A DNA stretch of 61,672 nucleotides from Arsukibacterium tuosuense (GCA_945872065.1 CAMBYH010000010.1:1-61672); one strand, 5' to 3'. Positions 1 to 9,835 are shown, counted from the stretch's first letter. Numbers and translations are program-made. Notes: generated from the sequence alone by a model not told the origin.

Positions 1-2
1 CC

Positions 3-1505
3 GGCATGATTTACGCGGGTTACCGTTCCTGCAAGTGGCTGCACGGTGACAAGCTCCACCGTGCCTGGTTGTTGATGTGCGCGCTCACCGGCAACACGGG
101 CCGGGACGGTGGCGGCATGCAGACCACGCAGCTGGCGAAGGGCGATGGCTTTGCCCAGTTTGTGTTTGCCGGCATCGGTCCCCGCGTCAAGGTCGCAGCG
201 ATTTCCGTCTGGGACTACGCCAAAGGCGACGGCAAGGCGCTGAACACCGCGACCTATGGCAATGAGATCGCGGACCACTTCGACAAGCACTATCGCGCAT
301 CCATCAACAACGGCTGGCTCCCGGACTACGCCAAGACGCCCTGGAAGATGGCCTTCATGTGCGGCCACAACACCGCCAACTGGCGCGCGGCCGGCACGCG
401 CTTCCGGGAAACGGTGCTGGCCAAGCTCGAAACGATCGTCGCGATGACGCCCGACATGAGCGTTACGGCAATGTACTCAGATTACGTACTTCCGGTCGCC
501 CAGCACTACGAGCGCCAGGACTTCGTGATGGAAGGCCGCACGCCCTTCATCCAGGTTCTCGACCGGGCAGTGCCGCCCCTCGGGGAGTCCGAGGATGACT
601 GGCAGATCATGGCTCGTATCGCCAAAGCAATCAGCGAGAAGGCGGTGGCCCGGCAGCTGCCACCCGTGAAGGATGTTCTCTACGGCAAGCCCATCGAGCA
701 CGACTACAGCAAAGTGCACGAACTGTTTACCATGAACGGCAAGATCACCAGTACCAGGGACATCGCCCAGTTTCTTATCGACAACTCGGAAGGTATTCCG
801 AAGATGTCGTTTGAAGAGCTGGCCAAGAAGGGCTTCGTCCGGGGCGATGACTCGGAAGGCACCCAGTTCGGTCCCAAGTCGCCCTACAGCTATGACATCC
901 TCTTCAGTACCCGCGACAAAAGGCCCTACGCCACGCTCACCGGGCGCCAGCAGTTCTATTTCGATCACGACTGGTTCCTGCAGGAAGGTGAAGCACTGCC
1001 CGTGTACGTTGATCCCCTTGTCATCAAGGGTTTCCCGCTACGGCTCACGATGGGGCACGCCCGGCACGGTATCCACAGCATGTGGCGGGATGATGCGTTT
1101 CTCCTCAGCCTCCAGCGGGGCGAGCCGGACGTCTACGTGAATCCGGATGATGCGGCCAAACGGGGGGTCAAGGACGGCGACCTGATCCGGACCTTCAACT
1201 CCCTGGGCGGCTTCATTGCCATGGCTCATGTCACCTCCAGCATGCAGCCCGGCGCGATGTTCATGTACCACGGTTGGGATCCCATGATGTTTCGGGGCCG
1301 GCAGAACTTCAGCGGCGCGATTCCGACTGCGGGCCTGTTGAAGCCGACGTCGCTCGTGGGGAATTACGGCCACATCCGCTACAACACGCCGAATTACGTC
1401 CCCAACCAGACCTATCACGATCACACGGTTGAATTTGAGAAGCACGTTCCGGCCAAGCCGGTGGCCGGACCTGCTTTCACTGCGACTACCGCCGTTCGCG
1501 CCTGA
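3..1505 (+). CDS. Molybdopterin oxidoreductase alpha subunit, type II DMSO reductase family (5' truncated)
   Basis: This is the C-terminal ~500 residues of a bis-MGD molybdoenzyme. The frame is open to the left edge, so the N-terminal Fe-S ligands and any Tat signal lie outside. From about visible residue 345 it has the dinucleotide-binding domain, including MGHARHGIHSMWRDD and, near the end, NYGHIRYNTPNYVPNQTYHD. This C-terminus, with the four-cluster beta subunit 40 bp downstream, fits the ethylbenzene dehydrogenase / dimethylsulfide dehydrogenase / steroid C25 dehydrogenase group, periplasmic enzymes that hydroxylate with water. The substrate cannot be read from this fragment. Its TGA stop lies inside a dispersed repeat arm, so the last residues are repeat-encoded. 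Confidence 0.85.
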   Translation, partial: GMIYAGYRSCKWLHGDKLHRAWLLMCALTGNTGRDGGGMQTTQLAKGDGFAQFVFAGIGPRVKVAAISVWDYAKGDGKALNTATYGNEIADHFDKHYRASINNGWLPDYAKTPWKMAFMCGHNTANWRAAGTRFRETVLAKLETIVAMTPDMSVTAMYSDYVLPVAQHYERQDFVMEGRTPFIQVLDRAVPPLGESEDDWQIMARIAKAISEKAVARQLPPVKDVLYGKPIEHDYSKVHELFTMNGKITSTRDIAQFLIDNSEGIPKMSFEELAKKGFVRGDDSEGTQFGPKSPYSYDILFSTRDKRPYATLTGRQQFYFDHDWFLQEGEALPVYVDPLVIKGFPLRLTMGHARHGIHSMWRDDAFLLSLQRGEPDVYVNPDDAAKRGVKDGDLIRTFNSLGGFIAMAHVTSSMQPGAMFMYHGWDPMMFRGRQNFSGAIPTAGLLKPTSLVGNYGHIRYNTPNYVPNQTYHDHTVEFEKHVPAKPVAGPAFTATTAVRA

Positions 1506-1520
1506 AGGCGCTCCTACGAA
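1494..1520 (-). repeat. Dispersed gtaggagcg-type palindromic repeat arm
   Basis: Read on the minus strand this is cgtaggagcgccttcaggcg followed by cg, a short GC-rich hairpin arm found at about ten places in the window. It overlaps the end of the molybdenum subunit gene and provides its TGA stop. It resembles REP-type elements of gammaproteobacteria. Confidence 0.7.
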
Positions 1521-1545
1521 TAGCCAGAGCAAGAGGCAAAGAGCA

Positions 1546-2557
<1,012 letters not shown>

Positions 2558-2562
<5 letters not shown>

Positions 2563-2582
2563 GAGCGCGTTCACGCGCGACA
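2558..2582 (+). repeat. Dispersed gtaggagcg-type repeat arm
   Basis: The arm gtaggagcgcgttcacgcgc overlaps the 3' end of the beta-subunit gene and supplies its TAG stop codon. The hairpin arms are gagcgcg and cgcgc around a short loop. Confidence 0.65.
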
Positions 2583-2598
2583 CCGTACTCCGTAGCCC

Positions 2599-2676
2599 GC
2601 GGCAGCCCGGCCGGGATCCCTTCTGCTACCGTGAGTACACGGTGAGCGCAGAAGGGACACCCGTCCACGCTGCCGC
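2599..2676. repeat. 78-bp palindromic element, copy A
   Basis: A long hairpin with nested arms: gcggcagc (2599-2606) pairs with gctgccgc (2669-2676), tcccttctgc (2617-2626) with gcagaaggga (2648-2657), and accgtg (2628-2633) with cacggt (2638-2643) around an agta loop. A second 78-bp copy lies at 46037-46114 with compensatory changes in the middle stem. It falls between the beta subunit and the DUF2269 gene. It contains no coding frame that I can support. Confidence 0.75.
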
Positions 2677-2681
2677 TACTC

Positions 2682-2705
2682 TGTAGGAGCGGGTTTAGCC
2701 GCGAC
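2682..2705 (+). repeat. Dispersed gtaggagcg-type repeat arm
   Basis: The arm tgtaggagcgggtttagccg followed by cgac ends directly against the ATG of the DUF2269 gene. The repeat therefore occupies the place of that gene's ribosome-binding region, and no other Shine-Dalgarno is obvious. Confidence 0.65.
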
Positions 2706-3158
2706 ATGATCCGCCTGCTCCACATCGTCAGCTCCGCCCTGATGTTCGGCGTCGGCATCGGAGCCTTCTGGTTCATGGTGACGGCGGCCCGCTCCGGGAG
2801 CCCCGCCGCCATCGCCGTCACCACCCGCAACGCGGTGCGGGCCGAGTGGTTCATCGCGGCGCCCGTCGCTCTGCTTCAGCCGACGACCGGCTACCTGCTG
2901 ATGTTGCAGCTGGGGTATCCCTTGCAATCGAGCTGGTTCGTCGCCGTGGTGGCGCTCTATATCGTCGCCGGGATGTGCTGGGTGTACCTGGTGAAGACTG
3001 AGCTGAAGCTGCGGGATCTGACGGCGGGGTCCAGTGCCGAAAAAGGGCTGCCCGCCGGGTTCGCGCCCCTGTTCCAGCGCTGGACGCGTCTGGCGCTGGG
3101 TTCCTTTGCCGGCGTTCTGGCGATCTTCTGGCTCATGGTGTTTCGGCCCGGGCTCTGA
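2706..3158 (+). CDS. DUF2269-like integral membrane protein
   Basis: A 150-residue protein with four hydrophobic segments (about residues 3-24, 47-70, 76-97, 129-146). It starts with an MIRLLHIVSSALMFGVG-type N-terminus, and the pattern fits the DUF2269 family, whose function is not known. The ATG abuts a dispersed repeat. It is followed after 3 nt by a GTG-started frame, so the two were probably co-transcribed. It could have been inserted behind the molybdoenzyme genes rather than belong to them functionally. Membrane nature is clear; the family name is from recall of the pattern. Confidence 0.75.
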   Translation: MIRLLHIVSSALMFGVGIGAFWFMVTAARSGSPAAIAVTTRNAVRAEWFIAAPVALLQPTTGYLLMLQLGYPLQSSWFVAVVALYIVAGMCWVYLVKTELKLRDLTAGSSAEKGLPAGFAPLFQRWTRLALGSFAGVLAIFWLMVFRPGL

Positions 3159-3161
3159 GTC

Positions 3162-3546
3162 GTGTTCTCCGTACAGTCCTGTCCACTGCCCGACAATGCC
3201 CTGCTGGCCCGCTATCGCCGGTCGGGCGCGTTCACGGACTGTTACGCGGTGGACATGCCCGGTGCCGTATCCCTCGCCCGGTACGTGGCGGCCTTTTACA
3301 CCACCCCGGTGTTCAGGCTGGAGCGCCTGATCCTGCAGTGGGTAGTATCCCGGCCCTCCACGGATGCCCAGGCGGAGCAGCTGGCGGCTGGGGAGATCGA
3401 CACGTTCGCGGCGTGGCACGTGGAAGCCCGGAGCCCGGATCAGCTGCTACTCGCAGACCTTCGGGGCCCTCATGGGCTTTCACAAGGTCTACTCACAGGT
3501 GCTTCTGTCGGCAGCACAGTCACGCCTGGCTGCGGTGGAGAGCTGA
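3162..3546 (+). pseudogene. Conserved hypothetical protein, probably disrupted by an internal deletion/frameshift
   Basis: From a GTG 3 nt after the previous stop, one frame gives a conserved-looking protein (DCYAVDMPGAVSLARYVAAF, then HVEARSPDQLLLAD). After about 3455 that frame becomes low-complexity-like. A family-like C-terminus (FGALMGFHKVYSQVLLSAAQ then SRLAAVES and a stop at 3546) continues in the +1 frame. As I recall related proteins, about 40 residues (an RTRSWLM-type strand region) should lie between these halves, so an internal deletion that also shifts frame is likely. The first frame otherwise runs on to 3587 with an unrelated tail. No function is assigned. Confidence 0.45.
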
Positions 3547-3619
3547 TTGCCTTAGGGCAGGGCGGGGACTATCGTTGGTCCTCCTGAATCCACCACCGAA
3601 TTCCCTGGAGCAAGTATCC

Positions 3620-5098
3620 ATGCATAAACCAAGGCGCCTCAGCATTGTTGGCGTCCTGGCGGGTGCCCTCGTCCTTGCCCTGTTGGCCGGCTGCGGCAAG
3701 AAGGCTGACCCCGTTGTTGCGGCTGATCAGGCGGACAAGTCTGCGGGAGTCGCCGCACCGGGTATTGCCGAGACCAAGGCGATTGTCGAGGAAGCGTTTA
3801 TCTATGGCCTGCCCATCGTGATGAACTACGCGGTGATGAACGAGTTTTTGATCGACAAGAACTCCGGACAGTACAAGGCGCCCTTCAACACGATCAGCAA
3901 CGAAGCCCGGGTCTTCACCTACAAGGACACGGCGGTGGTCACGCCGAACAGCGACACTCCCTATTCCATGCTCTGGCTGGACCTGCGCGCGGAGCCGATG
4001 GTGATCTCGGTGCCTGCCGTCGACAAGGCCCGCTACTATTCGGTGCAGCTGATCGACGGCAACGCCTACAACTACGGCTACATCGGCAGCCGGGCGACAG
4101 GCGTGGAGGCGGGCGACTATCTGGTCGTCGGTCCTGGCTGGAACAGCCCGACGCCTCCGGGCATCCGGCAGGTCTTCCAGTCGACCACGCCCTTTGCCCT
4201 CACCATTTTCCGCACCCAGCTGTTCAACGCCGACGACATGCCCAACGTCGTCAAGGTCCAGGCGGGATTCCGGGGCCAGCCGTTGTCTTCGTTTCTGAAG
4301 CAAGCCGCGCCTCCCGCCGCGCCTGCCATCGATTTCCTGCCCGCCACTACGGCTGGCATCAAGGAGAACTTTTACCAGTACCTGGATGCCGCCCTGGAGT
4401 TCGTGCCCGAGACGCCGGACACGAAGGACCTGCGCGCGCGCCTGGCCAGTATCGGCATTGGTCCCGGCAAGACCTTTGCAATGAAGGATCTCTCGGCCGA
4501 GCACAAGGCCGCCATCCTGCTGGCGATGAAGGAGGGTGATGACAAGGTGGACCAGTACCTGGCCACCGGGTCCAAGGACATCAACGGCTGGAAGGTAGGC
4601 GCGCTGTTTGGCGATGCCAGCTTCTACAAAGGGAACTGGTTGATTCGCGCCGCTGCCGCCAAGGGCGGCATTTATGGCAACGACGCCGTCGAGGCCATGT
4701 ATCCCATGACCCGTGTGGACACGACGGGGGAGACCCTGGACGGCAGCAAGCACAACTACACGCTGACCTTCGCCGCTGGCCAGCTTCCCCCTGTGAATGC
4801 CTTCTGGTCGGTGACCATGTACGACGGCAAGAGCCAGCTGCTGATCGAGAACCCGATCAACCGCTATCTCATCAACTCCCCGATGTTGCCCGGCATGAAA
4901 AAGAATGCGGATGGTTCACTGACCCTCTATATCCAGAAGGACTCGCCCGGCAAGGACCTGGAGGCCAACTGGCTGCCGGCACCCAACGACACGATCTACC
5001 TGGTGATGCGGCTCTACTGGCCCAAGACGGAAGCGCCATCCATCCTGCCGGCCGGCGAGGGCAGCTGGAGCCCGCCGGGCCTTGTGCAGGTGAAGTGA
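3620..5098 (+). CDS. DUF1254/DUF1214 domain lipoprotein
   Basis: A 492-residue predicted lipoprotein with signal peptide and lipobox LLAGC, lipidated Cys at 25. The DUF1254 domain lies at about residues 55-200 (AFIYGLPIVMNYAVMNEFLI, then TPNSDTPYSMLWLDLRAEP) and DUF1214 at about 370-485 (VNAFWSVTMYDGKSQLLIEN). Proteins of this family are large envelope proteins of undefined function, often found in catabolic or stress-related loci. The ATG at this start follows a short leader and puts the signal peptide at the N-terminus; a longer in-frame extension would bury it. The next gene starts 13 nt downstream, suggesting co-transcription. Confidence 0.85.
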   Translation: MHKPRRLSIVGVLAGALVLALLAGCGKKADPVVAADQADKSAGVAAPGIAETKAIVEEAFIYGLPIVMNYAVMNEFLIDKNSGQYKAPFNTISNEARVFTYKDTAVVTPNSDTPYSMLWLDLRAEPMVISVPAVDKARYYSVQLIDGNAYNYGYIGSRATGVEAGDYLVVGPGWNSPTPPGIRQVFQSTTPFALTIFRTQLFNADDMPNVVKVQAGFRGQPLSSFLKQAAPPAAPAIDFLPATTAGIKENFYQYLDAALEFVPETPDTKDLRARLASIGIGPGKTFAMKDLSAEHKAAILLAMKEGDDKVDQYLATGSKDINGWKVGALFGDASFYKGNWLIRAAAAKGGIYGNDAVEAMYPMTRVDTTGETLDGSKHNYTLTFAAGQLPPVNAFWSVTMYDGKSQLLIENPINRYLINSPMLPGMKKNADGSLTLYIQKDSPGKDLEANWLPAPNDTIYLVMRLYWPKTEAPSILPAGEGSWSPPGLVQVK

Positions 5099-5111
5099 GC
5101 GGCCCCGGGGA

Positions 5112-5621
5112 GTGCAAGCACCCGCTCCCGTAACCATAGGCCTGCTGGCGTTCTTCCCACTGCTGGTGTGGCGTGTCTACGCCCGCGTGCGGCGGATGAC
5201 CGGTCGTCAGAAACTCTCCCGCGCCCGGGTCTGGACGATGCTTGTGGTGTTCCCGGCGCTGATCGCGCTGCTTGCCTTCGCTGCACACGCCCACGGGGAA
5301 GCGCTGCTGGGGCTGGCCGCCGGCCTGGCGATTGGTTCGGTGATGGGCCTGTATGGCCTGCGCCTCACGCGCTTCGAAGCCACGGACGAGGGCGGGTTCT
5401 ACACCCCAAGCGCCTATCTGGGCATTGCGGTCTCACTGTTGCTGGCCGGCCGCCTGCTCTACCGGTTGGTGGAGATCCTTCGGGGCGACCCCGCGGCGGT
5501 CAGCCTCGCGCTGAGTCCGCTCACGCTGCTGGTCGTCGGCCTGCTGGCCGGCTATTACGTGGCCTACGCCATCGGGCTGCTGCGGTGGCGAGCGCCGAAC
5601 GTCAGCGCTTCTTCGCCGTAG
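5112..5621 (+). CDS. Integral membrane protein, possibly DUF1453/CcdC-like
   Basis: A 169-residue protein with about five hydrophobic segments and a basic loop near residues 20-40 (WRVYARVRRMTGRQKLS). The hydrophobic pattern and the N-terminal loop resemble small DUF1453/CcdC-like membrane proteins, but this match is tentative. It sits 13 nt after the DUF1254 lipoprotein and its 3' end overlaps the convergent TPR lipoprotein gene by 20 bp. Function unknown. Confidence 0.65.
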   Translation: MQAPAPVTIGLLAFFPLLVWRVYARVRRMTGRQKLSRARVWTMLVVFPALIALLAFAAHAHGEALLGLAAGLAIGSVMGLYGLRLTRFEATDEGGFYTPSAYLGIAVSLLLAGRLLYRLVEILRGDPAAVSLALSPLTLLVVGLLAGYYVAYAIGLLRWRAPNVSASSP

Positions 5622-6114
5622 CAATCAGCTGCTCTGACCTTGCTGTCAGGGCCGCGTCGCCTGCCGACAGGCTCAGGGCCTTGCGCCCCATGCTTTCCGC
5701 CTGGGGAAAGTCGCCTTCCTTCAGCCGGATGTTGCCGAGCTCCAGCCAGAGCAGGGGCTGGCGGGGTTCGATGCGCAGCGCGCGCTCGATGGATGCCGCC
5801 GCCTGGGCGTAGTCACCGGTCGCCTGATAGGTCCGGCTCTGGGTCAGCAGGGTCTGAGCAGCAGCGCCGGCGGGCGGGGCGGTCCGTGCTGGCGGCGATG
5901 GGGACTCAACGCTGCCAGCAGGCGTGGACGGCAGATCCGGAACCGGACTGATCACGGCTACCGGTGGCGGCGGGGCGGTCTTTACCGGGACCGGCGTGCG
6001 GGACACGGGCTCAGGGGTGCCGAACTCGGGGGGCACACAGCCGGCAACCAGTAGCAGGGCTCCAAGCAGGTTGCCACCGAGCTTGAGTTTCAGTTCAGTA
6101 TGCCCCGCAACCAT
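5602..6114 (-). CDS. TPR-containing lipoprotein
   Basis: A 170-residue protein with a lipobox LLVAGC, lipidated Cys near residue 26. A Pro-rich linker (about residues 30-85) is followed by two tetratricopeptide-like helices pairs (about 88-165; YQATGDYAQAAASIERALRI, then LWLELGNIRLKEGDFPQAES). Such proteins are usually periplasmic scaffolds anchored to a membrane. Its start overlaps the end of the PBP1B gene by 25 bp, so it is translationally linked downstream of PBP1B and may assist it. That partnership is inference from position. Its end overlaps the convergent membrane-protein gene. Confidence 0.8.
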   Translation of the reverse strand: MVAGHTELKLKLGGNLLGALLLVAGCVPPEFGTPEPVSRTPVPVKTAPPPPVAVISPVPDLPSTPAGSVESPSPPARTAPPAGAAAQTLLTQSRTYQATGDYAQAAASIERALRIEPRQPLLWLELGNIRLKEGDFPQAESMGRKALSLSAGDAALTARSEQLIATAKKR

Positions 6115-8417
6115 TCAATGCCCCGTTCCGCGAATCCGTCCAGGTTGTCGAACCCTGCGCCGCACATCGGGTTGGGTGGCAGGACCGTCCCGACAGGCAG
6201 GGGCAGGGTCACCGTGTCGCCGCAGCCCGCCACCGCCATCATGCCTGTCGAGAAATCGAAAGGCACATTCTGCATACCTTCCGCCGGCATCGATTCGTAA
6301 CCGGCATCCCCAAACCCGGCCACCAGCCGGGCCCAGACGGGCAGTGCCCCCGACGCCCCGGTAAGCCCTGTCGGGGAGTTATCGTCTGCCCCCACCCAGA
6401 CCACGACCACGTGATCGTTGGTGAACCCGGCGAACCAGCTGTCCCGCAGGTCGTCGGAAGTACCGGTCTTGCCGGCCACCGCGAGGCCCGGGGGCAGCCA
6501 GGCACGGGCCCCCCGGGCTGTGCCCCGATCCACCACCTGGGTCAGGCTCGCGTTCAGCTCCTGGACCGCGGCCGGGTCTGCCGCGCGACTGATCTTCAGC
6601 TGGTAGCGGTCCAGTGGCTTCCCCTCTGCATCGAGCACCGCGCGCACGGCCTTGAGTGGAGCGCGAAAGCCGCCGTTCGCCAGACTGTTGTAGACCTGTG
6701 CGACTTCAATGGGCGAGAGCTCCAGCGAACCCAGTAGTAGCGATGGCAGCGGCCGGGGTGCGGTCTCGAGGCCCAGGCCCTTGAAGAGGGCGGCAACGCG
6801 CTTCGGACCCACGTCCATGCCGAGCCGGACGGTGGGTGTGTTCAGGGATTCCGCCAGAGCCCGGACGGCCGGTACAGGGCCCCTGTACTGGCGATCGTAG
6901 TTCTGGGGCTGCCAGGTCTTGCCCGTGTCGAGCTTTACGGTGAGCGGTGCATCCTCAATGACTGTTGCCGCTGTGTAACGGCCCGACTCGAAGCCTGCCA
7001 GGTAGACCACGGGTTTCACCAGCGAGCCAATGGGGCGCCGGGCGTCCAGGGCCCGGTTGAAGCCCTTGAGCCGGGCATTGCGCCCGCCGACGATCGCCAC
7101 CACGTCGGGCGTCTGGGTCCCGGTGACAATGATCGCGCCGTCCAGCGGGCTCGCCTTCTTCGTGCGGCGATTGCGCTCCAGCGTCGTGAGACCTTCCGTG
7201 AGCCGCAGTTCCGCGAGGGCCTGAATGCGCGGGTCGAGGGTGGTCATGATGCGTAGCCCGGCGGTCTGCAGGTCTTCTTCCTGGTAATCCGCCTGCAGTT
7301 CCCGGCGGACCAGGTCCATGAAGCTGGGGTTGTAGCTGGCGAAGTTGCTGGCGGTGCCGCGCACGCCCAGATCTCGGCGCTTCGCGCTGTCAGCCTCTTC
7401 CGGCGTGAGCACGACAAATTCAGCCATGAGGCCGAGCACCATGTTGCGCCGTTCCCGCGCCCGCTCCGGGTGGCGGCGCGGGTCGTAGTAGGACGGGCCG
7501 CGCACCACGGCGATCAGCAGCGCGATGTCCTGGATCTGGAGTTCGGCCAGCGGTCTGCCGAAGTAGAACTGACTGGCAAGGCCGAAGCCGTGAATGGCCC
7601 GGTCCCCCGACTGGCCCAGGTAAATCTCGTTGACGTAGGCGTTGAGGATGTCCGGCTTTTCGAAGTGGAGTTCCAGCAGCACCGACATCAGCGCTTCCCG
7701 GAGTTTGCGGGTGAGCGTCCGGCTGTTGTTCAGGAAGTAACTGCGGACCAGCTGCTGGGTAAGGGTGCTGCCGCCCTGTTCAATGCCACCCGCCCGTACG
7801 TTAGCCCACATCGCCCGGGCGATCGCACGGAGGGATACGCCGCCGTGCCGGTCGAAGTCCCGGTCCTCCACCACCTTCAGGCCTTCGAGCAGTGTTGTCG
7901 GGACGCTGTCCGGCCCCAGGACGATCCGGTCCTCGCCATGAGTGGTAAAGATATTGCCGATCAGGGGCGGGTCGAGCCGGAGCAGGGGCAAATCCCTGCC
8001 GCTGCTGTCCGCCAGACCCACCACCGTCGCCCCGTCGAACCGGATGGTCGCCTTCCGGGAGGGTTCTGCCCCATCCCAGAACTGGAAGGGGCGGGTGACC
8101 AGGCTGACCCGCTGCGGGCCTCTGCTGAACGTCCCCTGGGTTTTCGCGGCGCTGTTGCTCGAGTAGCCGAGGGCCGTGAGTTCCCGTTGCAGCTCATCTG
8201 CGCTCAGCCGGAGGCCGGCATAGAGCTCCAGGGGCCGGGCATAAACCTGAGCGGGGAGGTCCCAGCGGCGGCCCTCAAACTGCCGGACGATCTGCCGGTC
8301 GAGGAGCGCAACGTAGCCAATGAAGATGACCAGCAAGGTGCCCGCCGCCATGGCGAGACTGACCAGCACACGTTTCGAGAGGTACTGGCGCAATCCGCGC
8401 CGGGGCTTGCGTGCCAA
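6090..8417 (-). CDS. mrcB: Penicillin-binding protein 1B, bifunctional glycosyltransferase/transpeptidase
   Basis: A class A PBP that polymerises and crosslinks peptidoglycan. It has a short cytoplasmic N-terminus, a TM segment (VLVSLAMAAGTLLVIFIGYV), a UB2H-like region, then the GT51 domain (EDRDFDRHGGVSLRAI, GGSTLTQQLVRSYFLN) and a transpeptidase domain with SLVK in RRPIGSLVKPVVYLAG, SLN in ALAESLNTPTVRLG, and KTG in AGKTGTSDDLRDSWFAG. I start it at a TTG (ARKPRRGLRQYLSKR) because the frame upstream, to a GTG at 8501, is partly encoded by a dispersed repeat. Neither start has a clear Shine-Dalgarno. The product would be 775 residues. The TPR lipoprotein gene follows and overlaps. Confidence 0.93.
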   Translation of the reverse strand: MARKPRRGLRQYLSKRVLVSLAMAAGTLLVIFIGYVALLDRQIVRQFEGRRWDLPAQVYARPLELYAGLRLSADELQRELTALGYSSNSAAKTQGTFSRGPQRVSLVTRPFQFWDGAEPSRKATIRFDGATVVGLADSSGRDLPLLRLDPPLIGNIFTTHGEDRIVLGPDSVPTTLLEGLKVVEDRDFDRHGGVSLRAIARAMWANVRAGGIEQGGSTLTQQLVRSYFLNNSRTLTRKLREALMSVLLELHFEKPDILNAYVNEIYLGQSGDRAIHGFGLASQFYFGRPLAELQIQDIALLIAVVRGPSYYDPRRHPERARERRNMVLGLMAEFVVLTPEEADSAKRRDLGVRGTASNFASYNPSFMDLVRRELQADYQEEDLQTAGLRIMTTLDPRIQALAELRLTEGLTTLERNRRTKKASPLDGAIIVTGTQTPDVVAIVGGRNARLKGFNRALDARRPIGSLVKPVVYLAGFESGRYTAATVIEDAPLTVKLDTGKTWQPQNYDRQYRGPVPAVRALAESLNTPTVRLGMDVGPKRVAALFKGLGLETAPRPLPSLLLGSLELSPIEVAQVYNSLANGGFRAPLKAVRAVLDAEGKPLDRYQLKISRAADPAAVQELNASLTQVVDRGTARGARAWLPPGLAVAGKTGTSDDLRDSWFAGFTNDHVVVVWVGADDNSPTGLTGASGALPVWARLVAGFGDAGYESMPAEGMQNVPFDFSTGMMAVAGCGDTVTLPLPVGTVLPPNPMCGAGFDNLDGFAERGIEWLRGILN

Positions 8418-8475
8418 ACACCGTGATCCATTCAGGGAATGTTGGGCATGGTAGCACCGGGTGATGAACGGGGCC

Positions 8476-8532
8476 TGTAGGAGCGCCGACCGGCGCGACA
8501 CCTAAATGATCGCGCCTAAAGGCGCTCCTACA
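8476..8532. repeat. Inverted pair of dispersed gtaggagcg-type arms
   Basis: A forward arm (8476-8500, tgtaggagcgccgaccggcg) faces a reverse arm (8508-8532) across 7 nt, making a BIME-like double hairpin. It separates the PBP1B and VOC genes. The reverse arm provides the TAG stop of the VOC gene. Confidence 0.7.
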
Positions 8533-8962
8533 TCCCGAACTCCAGCAACTCGACGATATTGCCGTCGGGATCCCGCCCATAGGTCACGAAGCCGCCCTCC
8601 TGGGCCTGGGGCGGGGCGTGAAACCGCATACCGGCCTGTTGCAGGCGGGCGTACTCGGCCTGACTGTCGCGCACCTCGAGGCAGATGTGCGTGATGCCGT
8701 GGTCGCAGGCCGGGCGCTCCGGATTGCCGGGTTGGGGAGTGGGAGAGCTGAACTCGAAGATCTCGAGATAGCTCTCGCCGAGCTGCAACATCACCGCCCT
8801 GGCGGCGGAGTTCTGCAGGCCCGTCAGCGCATCCGCCTCGGGGATGCCGGCCGGCCAGCCAAACTCCCGCACGACCTTGCAGCCGAAGAGTTCGCTGTAG
8901 AAGCGCACGGCGCGGTCCAGGTCCGGCGTGGAGATGGCGGCGTGATGAAAGCCCTTGAGCAT
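8528..8962 (-). CDS. VOC (glyoxalase/dioxygenase superfamily) protein
   Basis: A 144-residue single-chain vicinal-oxygen-chelate protein with two beta-alpha-beta-beta-beta modules. Likely metal ligands are the early His in GFHHAAISTPDLDRA, Glu in SYLEIFEF, His in THICLEV, and Glu in GNIVELLEF. Substrates in the family include methylglyoxal-thiol adducts, methylmalonyl-CoA and catechols; nothing here decides which. The stop codon TAG is part of a dispersed repeat. The DMT exporter gene lies 9 nt upstream on the same strand, so the two may be one transcript. Confidence 0.85.
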   Translation of the reverse strand: MLKGFHHAAISTPDLDRAVRFYSELFGCKVVREFGWPAGIPEADALTGLQNSAARAVMLQLGESYLEIFEFSSPTPQPGNPERPACDHGITHICLEVRDSQAEYARLQQAGMRFHAPPQAQEGGFVTYGRDPDGNIVELLEFGM

Positions 8963-8971
8963 GGCGGGATT

Positions 8972-9829
8972 CTACTGGCGCCTGGCGATGAGTACACCAG
9001 TCAGTACCAGGGTCGCGCAGAGCGCATCCAGCAGGCCGAGCCCTTCGCCCAGCCACAGCCAGCCGAGCCCGGCGGCCACCACGGGCTGGATCAGGATCAC
9101 CACGGAGGACAGCGATGCCGGGAGTTGCCCCAGCGCCCAGATGATCCCGCCCTGGCCAATGACGTGGACGAGGAGGGCGAGCCCGAGCAGGACCGCCCAG
9201 CCTGAGCCCGACGCGGGCCAGAAGTTCTCGCCGAAGTACAGCGCCACCGCGCCGGTGATCAGCATGGCCACGGCCGTACTGGCCAGGGTCACTTGCAGGG
9301 CGTTGCCCGTGGTGCGTGCCCGTTCAGCCGCGAGCAGGTACCCGGCATAGGCAAGCGCGGTTATGACGCCGTAGAGATCGCCCAGCAGCACATTGCCGCC
9401 CGGATTGCCAGCCGGTGGCCTGCTGCCGAGGGCCAGGCCGGCCGCGCCCGCGAGCGCCAGTGCCGCACCCGCAGAGAAGCGCAGGGTGGGTCGCTGCCGC
9501 ATGACGAGCCAGTAAAACAGCACCACGAAGATCGGCGTCAGGTTAGCCAGGAGCGTGGCATTGGCAACAGACGTGAGAGCTATGGAGGCGTGCCAGAAAA
9601 TCAGGTCCAGTGCGAAGCAGAGCCCGGCAACGGCGAGCAGGCCACGACCATTGACCGGCACCAGGGGCTGACTGCCGGTGCGGCGGGAGAGGAGCCAGAG
9701 CGCGGGCAGTGCCAGGGCCAGCCGCCAGAACGCCGTCGCGTTCAGGCCGACCTCGCTCCAGCGCACGAAGATCGGCGCAAAGCCGATGGCGATGGCGCCG
9801 CCGACAAGTGCCAGCATTGGATGCAGCAC
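8972..9829 (-). CDS. EamA/DMT-family inner membrane transporter
   Basis: A 285-residue protein with about ten transmembrane helices arranged as two EamA halves, a drug/metabolite exporter fold. The first half includes PIFVRWSEVGLNATAFWRLA and LTSVANATLLANLTPIFVV, and the second half repeats the pattern (AVLLGLALLVHVIGQGGIIW, ending LGEGLGLLDALCATLVLTGV). Substrate is unknown; relatives export amino acids, nucleobases or toxic metabolites. It is followed closely by the VOC gene and preceded, 6 nt away, by the VapC gene on the same strand. Confidence 0.88.
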   Translation of the reverse strand: MLHPMLALVGGAIAIGFAPIFVRWSEVGLNATAFWRLALALPALWLLSRRTGSQPLVPVNGRGLLAVAGLCFALDLIFWHASIALTSVANATLLANLTPIFVVLFYWLVMRQRPTLRFSAGAALALAGAAGLALGSRPPAGNPGGNVLLGDLYGVITALAYAGYLLAAERARTTGNALQVTLASTAVAMLITGAVALYFGENFWPASGSGWAVLLGLALLVHVIGQGGIIWALGQLPASLSSVVILIQPVVAAGLGWLWLGEGLGLLDALCATLVLTGVLIARRQ

Positions 9830-9835
9830 CGTCTC

